Shown here: in pieces, positions 55,905-64,000 of the stretch | Position numbering within the stretch: position 1 is the stretch's first letter | Layout: the number at the start of each line of letters is the position of its first letter | Source: Pseudomonas sp. GGS8 | Lineage (GTDB): Bacteria > Pseudomonadota > Gammaproteobacteria > Pseudomonadales > Pseudomonadaceae | Assembly: GCF_024168645.1 (NCBI RefSeq) | Contig: NZ_JALJWF010000001.1 | Location: 5,459,501-5,523,500, forward strand | Reading direction: 5' to 3' | DNA length: 64,000 nucleotides | Made by a program: the position numbers and the translations under genes | The notes under the pieces: model-generated | Databases searched by the model: none | The model's input: the letters and a program-made list of their open reading frames with translations, nothing else | What the model was told of the DNA's origin: nothing

Positions 55905-58696
55905 ATCAATCGCTCATCCCGCCGCTACGGGCCACCCTGCGGCTGCAATTTCATAAAGGCTTCACCCTGGATCAGGCGATTGCGCTGGTGCCGTATTTCG
56001 CCGGCCTGGGCATCAGCCATATCTACGCCTCACCGCTGCTCGCCGCCCGCACGGGCTCCCTGCATGGCTACGATGTGGTGGACCCGACCACGGTCAACCC
56101 TGAACTGGGCGGCGAAGCGGCATTGCGCCGTTTGGTCGCTGCGTTGCGCGAACACGACATGGGGCTGATCCTCGATATCGTTTCCAACCACATGGCCGTC
56201 GGCGGTGGCGACAATCCCTGGTGGCTCGACTTGCTGGAATGGGGACGACTGAGCCCTTACGGTGAGTTCTTCGACATTCAATGGCACTCGCCCGACCCGT
56301 TGATGGAAGGCCAGTTGCTGTTGCCCTTTTTGGGCAGCGATTACGGCATTGCATTACAGGACGGCACCCTGCCCTTGCGTTTCGATGCCCGGCGTGGTGC
56401 CTTTTATGTCGAGCACTATGAGCACCACTTCCCGATTTGCCCCACGGACTACGGCGAACTGCTCAAGGCCGACGATCGATTGAATGCCGAGCAAGTCGAA
56501 CGGCTCAAGTCCCTGGCAGACCGTTTCAGCACCTTGAGTTACCAGAGCGACGCCTACAGACTGGCGGCCCCACTGAAGACTGAACTGAGTGAACTGGCCA
56601 GCGATTCGGCCATCCTTCGTGCCATCCAGCACACCCTCAGCACTTACGACTCGCTTCCCCCCGAAGGTTTCCAGCGTTTGCACATGCTGCTGGAACGCCA
56701 GAGTTATCGCCTGGCCAGTTGGCGCACCGCGGCGGACGATATCAACTGGCGGCGTTTTTTCGACATCAATGAACTGGGCGGCCTGCGCGTCGAGCGCCCG
56801 GCGGTGTTCGAAGCGACCCACGCAAAAATCTTCGAGCTGGTGGCCGAAGGCCTGGTCGACGGCCTGCGTATCGACCACATCGACGGCCTCGCCGACCCGC
56901 GCAGCTACTGCCGCAAACTACGGCGCCGGATTGATCGCCTGGCACCCGGCCGACACCTGCCGATCTACGTCGAGAAGATCCTCGGCGAAGGCGAAACCCT
57001 GCACCGCGACTGGTGCGTCGATGGCAGTACTGGTTACGAATTCATGAACCAGCTGTCGTTGCTGCAACATGATCCCGAAGGTGCCCAGGCCTTGGGCGAA
57101 CTCTGGAACCGGCACAGCGAACGGCCCGCCGACTTTCGCCAGGAAGCGCAACTGGCGCGCCAGCAGATTCTCAACGGTTCCCTCGCCGGGGATTTCGAAA
57201 GTGTTGCCCATGCCCTGTTGCAAGTGGCCCGGGACGACCTGATGACCCGGGACCTGACCCTCGGCGCGATCCGGCGGGCCTTGCAGGAGCTGATTGTGCA
57301 CTTCCCGGTGTACCGCACTTACATCAGCCCGCTGGGTCGCGCGGCCCAAGACGAGGTGTTTTTCCAGCAGGCCATGGCCGGTGCAAGGCAAACCCTTGGC
57401 GAGGCCGACTGGCCAGTGCTTGATTGCCTGGCCGGCTGGCTCGGCGGCCAGCCCTGGCGCCAGCGCCCGGTGGGCCGTCCACGCAAACTGCTCAAGCATG
57501 CGTGCGTGCGCTTCCAGCAACTGACCTCTCCGGCGGCGGCCAAAGCGGTGGAAGACACCGCGCTTTATCGCTCGGCGGTGCTGCTGTCGCGCAACGATGT
57601 CGGCTACAACACCGAGCAGTTCAGCGCCCCGGTTGCCGACTTCCATGCCGCCTGCGCCAATCGCCTCGCCGAGTTCCCCGACAACCTGCTGGCCACCGCG
57701 ACTCACGACCACAAACGTGGCGAAGACAGCCGCGCGCGGCTGGCGGTGTTGAGTGAGCGCAGCACCTGGTACGCCGAACAGGTGGAACACTGGCGAACCC
57801 TGGCCAGCGAACTGCGCACCGACCCCGGCGCGCCCTCGGCGGGCGACGAGCTGATTCTCTATCAAGCAATCCTCGGCAGTTGGTCGCTGGAGTTGCGCAG
57901 CGACGATCAGCCTGCGCTTGAGGACTACACTAAACGCCTCTGGCAGTGGCAACAGAAAGCCCTGCGCGAAGCCAAGTTACAAAGCAGCTGGAGTGCGCCG
58001 CACGAGGCCTATGAACAGGCCACCCATGGTTTTCTCGAACGCCTGCTGCTGAGCCCTGAAGGTCAGCCCCTGCGTGCATCTATAAGTGCTGCGGCACAGA
58101 GCATTGCCGTTCCGGGTGCGCTGAATGGATTGGCGCAAACCTTGCTGCGAATGACCGTGCCGGGGGTGCCGGATCTCTATCAGGGCAACGAGTTCTGGGA
58201 CTTCACACTGGTCGATCCCGATAACCGCCGGCCGGTGGATTACGTCAGTCGTCAGCAGGCCATGCACCTACCGTTTGACCTGCCCGATCTGTTGGCGAAC
58301 TGGCGTGACGGGCGCATCAAGCAAACCCTGATCGCCCGGGCATTAAACCAACGTGCCGAGCATGCCGGGTTGTTTCAAAAAGGCACTTATCAAGCCCTTG
58401 AAGTGATTGGTAGCCAGGCTCACCGGGTGCTGGCGTTTGCTCGAGAATGGCAGGGACAACGGGCAATCGTGACAGTACCGATACGCTGTGCCGGACTGCT
58501 GGAAAACAGTGCCGCCCCCCAGGTTGACGCGTTGCTATGGGGCGACACCCGAATCAAATTGCCATTCGCGGCCACCGAAGAAAATCTGAAGGGACTTTTT
58601 ACCAGCGTCGCAGTCACAAAACACAGGGAGCTGATGGTCGGCGCCGCGCTGGGGCATTTCCCGGTCAATCTCTTTATCCAAACTACCCAAACTTGA
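55901..58696 (+). CDS. treY: Malto-oligosyltrehalose synthase
   Basis: Converts the reducing end of a maltodextrin into a terminal trehalose unit. The 931-residue GH13 enzyme has the N-terminal ATLRLQFHKGFTLDQAIALVPYF, LDIVSNHMAV, nucleophile region LRIDHIDGLADPRSY (Asp about 325), VEKILGEGE with its acid/base Glu, and TATHDHKRGEDSRARL. Its start overlaps malQ by 4 bases. With treZ it forms the OtsAB-independent trehalose route. Confidence 0.94.
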   Translation: MNQSLIPPLRATLRLQFHKGFTLDQAIALVPYFAGLGISHIYASPLLAARTGSLHGYDVVDPTTVNPELGGEAALRRLVAALREHDMGLILDIVSNHMAVGGGDNPWWLDLLEWGRLSPYGEFFDIQWHSPDPLMEGQLLLPFLGSDYGIALQDGTLPLRFDARRGAFYVEHYEHHFPICPTDYGELLKADDRLNAEQVERLKSLADRFSTLSYQSDAYRLAAPLKTELSELASDSAILRAIQHTLSTYDSLPPEGFQRLHMLLERQSYRLASWRTAADDINWRRFFDINELGGLRVERPAVFEATHAKIFELVAEGLVDGLRIDHIDGLADPRSYCRKLRRRIDRLAPGRHLPIYVEKILGEGETLHRDWCVDGSTGYEFMNQLSLLQHDPEGAQALGELWNRHSERPADFRQEAQLARQQILNGSLAGDFESVAHALLQVARDDLMTRDLTLGAIRRALQELIVHFPVYRTYISPLGRAAQDEVFFQQAMAGARQTLGEADWPVLDCLAGWLGGQPWRQRPVGRPRKLLKHACVRFQQLTSPAAAKAVEDTALYRSAVLLSRNDVGYNTEQFSAPVADFHAACANRLAEFPDNLLATATHDHKRGEDSRARLAVLSERSTWYAEQVEHWRTLASELRTDPGAPSAGDELILYQAILGSWSLELRSDDQPALEDYTKRLWQWQQKALREAKLQSSWSAPHEAYEQATHGFLERLLLSPEGQPLRASISAAAQSIAVPGALNGLAQTLLRMTVPGVPDLYQGNEFWDFTLVDPDNRRPVDYVSRQQAMHLPFDLPDLLANWRDGRIKQTLIARALNQRAEHAGLFQKGTYQALEVIGSQAHRVLAFAREWQGQRAIVTVPIRCAGLLENSAAPQVDALLWGDTRIKLPFAATEENLKGLFTSVAVTKHRELMVGAALGHFPVNLFIQTTQT

Positions 58697-58717
58697 GTTC
58701 AGTTCAGGAGCATTGCG

Positions 58718-59062
58718 ATGAGTACCGACGAAAAACGCATTCGCGAATTTGCCTATCAAATCTGGGAATCCGAAGGAAAACCCGAGGGCCAGGAAACCCG
58801 CCATTGGGAGATGGCCTGCAAACTGGCCGAGGCCGAAGCGCTGGCGCCCGGCAAATCAGCCAAAGCGAGCGGCAGCAAAACCGCCAGCGCCAAGCCCGCG
58901 GTCGGCAAGCCCGACGGTAAGCTGGTCAATGCCAAGGGCATCGAAGCCAAACCCCGTGCCAAGCCCAAAGCCAAACCCGCCGCCGCTTCGGCGGTAATCC
59001 CGCCAGGCGAAAAAAACACTGTGAAAAAGCCTCGCGCCACGCGTAAACCACCCGAGGTCTGA
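58718..59062 (+). CDS. DUF2934 protein with Lys/Ala/Pro-rich tail
   Basis: 114-residue protein. Residues 4-45 are a DUF2934 unit (IREFAYQIWESEGKPEGQETRHWEMA). The rest is a repetitive basic tail of KPA/KPK type, like a histone-H1 tail, with possible nucleic-acid binding. CAGGAG lies 7-12 bases before the ATG. It sits between treY and glgX and is often near such genes in pseudomonads; its function there is unknown. Confidence 0.85.
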   Translation: MSTDEKRIREFAYQIWESEGKPEGQETRHWEMACKLAEAEALAPGKSAKASGSKTASAKPAVGKPDGKLVNAKGIEAKPRAKPKAKPAAASAVIPPGEKNTVKKPRATRKPPEV

Positions 59063-59084
59063 CGCTTCACAGTCTTGTCCTGAT

Positions 59085-59233
59085 TTGTGGCGAGGGGGCT
59101 TGTCGGAACGACGCATCGCCCCGTTCGGCTGCGAAGCAGTCGTAAACCGGACGCCACGTTGCTGATTAAAGAATCGCAGTGACTGGTTTAAGGGTCGCTT
59201 TGCGACCCAACGGGGGCAAGCCCCCTCGCCACA
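59085..59233. repeat. TGTGGCGAGGG-family repeat, full copy C
   Basis: About 149 bp with perfect 17-bp inverted ends (TGTGGCGAGGGGGCTTG and complement). The left inner block is almost identical to copy A. It separates the DUF2934 gene from glgX and ends 36 bases before the glgX start. Confidence 0.88.
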
Positions 59234-59268
59234 GAGCGCCCTCGAAAAATACCGTTGCAGGAGCAGCT

Positions 59269-61425
<2,157 letters not shown>

Positions 61426-61699
61426 TCAGGGGCAAGCCTCGCTCCCACAGGGATGGTGCTTACCTTCGAAGGTTTCGGGAATTATTTGCGAAACCTGACA
61501 CAGGTCCGGTTAGAAAAACCGCATCAGACCAAAGGCTGAGGCGACGAATAGCGTTTCATGAGCAATACTCTGTCCGCGGCAATCCAGGGTTCGGAGCGCT
61601 GCACATTGCTATCTACCCGCCTTCACGGGTCTGCCGGGCTTGCTCCCTTGTAAGCATTGCGCACGACTGAGGGCCAGACAGAACAAGGACGTAGCGCCT

Positions 61700-62458
61700 A
61701 TGAAATCGGTTTCCATCAGCGAAAACAGCTTGCCTGCGCAGATCTGGAACAGCGCCCCACAACTGGACAACATCCCCGTCATCAACACCGAAACACTGGT
61801 CCCGGCTGGCGCTCGGGCGGTGGTGATCGCCCCGCATCCCGGCGATGAAGTGGTCACTTGCGGTGGCCTGCTGCAACTGTTGTGCTCTCTTGGTCATCCT
61901 CTGCAACTGATCTCGATCACCGACGGCAGCGCCAGCCATCCGGGGTCGCGACAGTGGTCGGAAAAACGCCTTAGCGTGTTCCGCCCCCAGGAAAGTGTCG
62001 AAGCCTTACGCCGGCTTGGCTTGCCGATGCACAGCCTGAAGTGGATTCGCGGCGGCTTCACCGACAACGCTCTGGCCGAGCGGGAGTCGGAATTGACCCA
62101 ATTCATCGTCCGCTACCTGCGCCCCGGCGATGTGGTGTTCACCACCTGGCGCGAAGACGGCAACATCGACCACGATGCCGTCGGCCGCGCCAGCGCCAGG
62201 GCCGCCGCCCTGGTCGGGGCGACGCTCAACGAAATACCGGTCTGGGCCTGGCACTGGCCGATGCGCGATCACGGGCTGATCCCCTGGCATCGCGCGCGCA
62301 AGCTACGGCTCGACACCTGGACCGTCGCGCGCAAAAGCCACGCCACTTATGCCTACGCCAGCCAGCTCGACGGCGAACCCGCGATCGGCATCGCCCCATT
62401 GCTGCCCCGGGTGCTTCTGGAGCGTATGCGGTTGCCGTATGAAATTGTGTTTGTCTGA
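61700..62458 (+). CDS. PIG-L-family deacetylase-like protein
   Basis: 252-residue LmbE/PIG-L-type protein, a family of zinc-dependent N-deacetylases acting on sugars or small molecules. The family signature AHPDDE reads PHPGDE here (APHPGDEVVTCGG, about residues 48-60): the His and second Asp (zinc ligands) remain, but the first Asp, the general base in studied members, is Gly. A later HxDH-like block is GNIDHDAVGRAS with its His intact. AAGGA at 61685-61689 supports the start. Next to an endonuclease/exonuclease/phosphatase-type gene. Confidence 0.78.
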   Translation: MKSVSISENSLPAQIWNSAPQLDNIPVINTETLVPAGARAVVIAPHPGDEVVTCGGLLQLLCSLGHPLQLISITDGSASHPGSRQWSEKRLSVFRPQESVEALRRLGLPMHSLKWIRGGFTDNALAERESELTQFIVRYLRPGDVVFTTWREDGNIDHDAVGRASARAAALVGATLNEIPVWAWHWPMRDHGLIPWHRARKLRLDTWTVARKSHATYAYASQLDGEPAIGIAPLLPRVLLERMRLPYEIVFV

Positions 62459-62546
62459 TGCCTACGGGGTTGAGATGAATGTGTTTGAACTGCTCGCCCA
62501 CGCATCAGTCGCATACATACAGCAGCCCTGATTCAGAGGAGTGAAC

Positions 62547-63347
62547 GTGACCCGCGATGCCGAACGCCAAACCGTCGAATCAGCGCCGTCGAACACGCCC
62601 CCGGCGATTCACCGACTCAGAGTGCTGACGGTCAATACTCACAAGGGTTTCACCGCCCTCAACCGACGTTTCATCCTCCCGGAACTGCGCGAAGCGGTAC
62701 GCAGTACGTCGGCGGACCTGGTGTTTCTGCAGGAAGTGGTCGGTGAACACGACCGGCATTCTTCCCGTTACAACGACTGGCCACAGACCTCACAGTACGA
62801 GTTCCTGGCCGACAGCATGTGGAGCGATTTCGCTTACGGTCGTAACGCGGTCTACCCCGACGGCCACCACGGTAATGCCCTGCTGTCGAAATACCCGATC
62901 CGCGAATTCCGTAACCTCGATGTCTCGATCACCGGCCCCGAGCGGCGCGGCTTGCTGCACTGTGTGCTGGATGTGCCAGGCCATGCCGAAGTGCATGCCA
63001 TTTGCGTGCACTTGAGCCTGCTGGAAAGCCATCGACAACTCCAACTGCAGTTGCTCTGCCTGTTGCTCGAATCGCTGCCAGACGACGCCCCGGTAATCAT
63101 TGCCGGCGACTTCAACGACTGGCAATTGCAAGGCAACGCCGCCCTCGCCCGACGCGACTATCTGCATGAAGCATTCGAACGCCACCACGGCCGACCGGCG
63201 AAAACGTACCCGGCGCGGTTTCCCCTGCTGCGCCTGGACCGCATCTACCTGCGCAATGCCAGCAGTCATGAGCCGCGCATACTCGGTTACAAGCCCTGGA
63301 CGCACCTGTCGGATCATTTACCGCTGGCGGTGGAGGTACGCCTGTAA
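62547..63347 (+). CDS. Endonuclease/exonuclease/phosphatase-family protein
   Basis: 266-residue member of the EEP superfamily (DNase I-like fold). Ordered motifs are VNTHKGF (Asn), FLQEVVGEH (catalytic Glu), [10 protein letters not shown] (Asp/Asn) and LSDHLPLAV (Asp-His). Similar Pseudomonas proteins lie beside cardiolipin-synthase genes and may act on phospholipids or sugars. GTG 62547 is preferred over GTG 62541 because AGGAG at 62537-62541 then has 5-base spacing. Confidence 0.85.
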   Translation: MTRDAERQTVESAPSNTPPAIHRLRVLTVNTHKGFTALNRRFILPELREAVRSTSADLVFLQEVVGEHDRHSSRYNDWPQTSQYEFLADSMWSDFAYGRNAVYPDGHHGNALLSKYPIREFRNLDVSITGPERRGLLHCVLDVPGHAEVHAICVHLSLLESHRQLQLQLLCLLLESLPDDAPVIIAGDFNDWQLQGNAALARRDYLHEAFERHHGRPAKTYPARFPLLRLDRIYLRNASSHEPRILGYKPWTHLSDHLPLAVEVRL

Positions 63348-63773
63348 CACCGTCAAACGACAGGCGCCAAGAACTGCTTTCTGCAGCAGAAAAAATGACA
63401 GTAATCACCTCCAGGGCATGCTCAAGAATTTTGCACTGCTCATCCGTCCCGCAACCGATAGCCCACTATCCAACACGTCTGGGCTGCACCTTTCAGCATG
63501 ATTTTTCGCACAAACAACAACTTAGATCATCGCCAAAAATCAGTCACTTACAGACAATAAAATAGCCGTACCACTTATCGGCCATTTTCTTGACGCGACG
63601 CCATCGGTCTTCTTAGCTAGTCCTTACTACCCCCGAAAGTCCATCAGGGGCAAGCCTCCAGACACCCGTAAAACGGGCGGGTCTGACCTTGCCTCAATCC
63701 ATTCGGTCGCCCCTCATTCGGGGTAGGAGAGACGCCACAGCGAGATACACATGCGATTGCAAGGTAGACCTCC
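63348..63773 (+). other. Intergenic region with structured leader
   Basis: About 425 bases. The first 240 show no gene or clear signal. The last half holds a nested inverted-repeat block (63627-63726) described separately, followed by the start of the next gene. Confidence 0.45.
63627..63726 (+). promoter_or_regulatory. Possible structured RNA leader
   Basis: About 100 bases with nested complementary segments: outer arms CTACCCCCGAA (63627-63637) and TTCGGGGTAG (63717-63726) with one bulge, a second stem GGGGCAAG (63647-63654) with CTTGCCTC (63688-63695, one G-T pair), and inside it CAGAC (63659-63663) with GTCTG (63681-63685). It sits 48 bases before an ATG. It may be a riboswitch-like or thermosensing leader, or a small RNA. 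I cannot match it to a known class. Confidence 0.4.
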
Positions 63774-64000
63774 ATGAGAACTTCATTCACCCCACAAGAG
63801 ATAAAATTCACTTTCTGCGTTGTCTCCGGTTCACTCCTGCTGTGCTCATCCATGGAGGTGCGAGCGTCATCTGTCGAGAACGGAACCACGCCCTGGTACA
63901 GCCAGCAACTGCCGACAACTACCTTGCCCTTCGGCGCCCCCGACTTATCAAGCTCGCGCCTGACGATCGAAGACGCCGCGCCCCTGGCCTGGGACCACGC
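63774..64000 (+). CDS. Start of an exported protein, cut by window end
   Basis: Open frame from ATG 63774 to the window end (75 complete codons). A hydrophobic segment (FTFCVVSGSLLLCSS, about 12-26) suggests an export signal or lipobox-less leader. The mature start is Ser/Thr/Pro-rich and low in charge. AAGGT lies about 10 bases upstream. Product unknown because only the N-terminus is visible. Confidence 0.55.
   Translation, partial: MRTSFTPQEIKFTFCVVSGSLLLCSSMEVRASSVENGTTPWYSQQLPTTTLPFGAPDLSSSRLTIEDAAPLAWDH

Overview
The window looks like chromosomal DNA of a fluorescent pseudomonad (Pseudomonas fluorescens group). Support comes from a complete fap functional-amyloid operon, a PvdQ acylase with an FpvR-type anti-sigma protein and an exact PvdS (iron-starvation) box, a 500-residue NhaB, a gnd-zwf pair, a glgA-treZ-malQ-treY-glgX storage-sugar block and several families of REP/REPIN repeats. 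I saw no rRNA, tRNA, CRISPR array or insertion sequence.

Layout. 1-5.05 kb: fapABCDEF, ending at a strong terminator shared with a convergent sigma-54 activator of VpsR/FleQ type (5.06-6.38 kb). 6.7-10.2 kb: a small conserved protein, a delta-60-repeat beta-propeller protein and NhaB. 10.2-13.5 kb, minus strand: gnd, zwf and a Cof-type HAD phosphatase, joined by 4-base overlaps. 13.8-19.2 kb: a small coiled-coil protein, a CptA-like phosphoethanolamine transferase, a GNAT enzyme, ZapE-like ATPase, an NTF2-like protein and a WYL regulator. 19.4-25.6 kb: a 5'-truncated permease remnant, a LEA-2 lipoprotein, a PhoD-like phosphatase, a nitrilase divergent from a LysR regulator, a small hypothetical protein, a DUF883 membrane protein and a DpkA-like reductase. 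25.8-30.6 kb: a 1607-residue dermonecrotic-toxin-like protein with a zinc-protease signature near its C-terminus. 30.7-34.2 kb: fpvR and pvdQ, convergent.

34.4-45.2 kb is the most accessory-looking stretch. It holds a Fur-like winged-helix protein, two tiny membrane or lipoproteins, and a five-gene cassette: MdfA-type exporter, LuxE-like acyl-activating enzyme, LuxC-like acyl reductase fused to a second ligase but split by one in-frame TGA, a PaaK-like ligase and a GNAT enzyme. A LysR regulator and an aldo/keto reductase follow. The cassette has the logic of activating a carboxylic acid, reducing it to an aldehyde, N-acylating and exporting, but it has no carrier protein or luciferase. I recognise no described pathway with this layout, so it is my main candidate for an undescribed system.

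45.7-64 kb: a chemoreceptor, a DUF411 metal-binding protein translationally coupled to a small VTT-type membrane protein, a hydroxyacid dehydrogenase, then glgA-treZ-malQ-treY, a DUF2934 protein and glgX. These genes would interconvert glucan and trehalose: GlgA elongates glucan, GlgX and MalQ trim and rearrange it, and TreY plus TreZ release trehalose. A PIG-L-family protein, an endonuclease/exonuclease/phosphatase-family protein and the start of an exported protein close the window. Coordinates and motifs were read by eye from the sequence. Family names rest on recognised motifs, not on searches.
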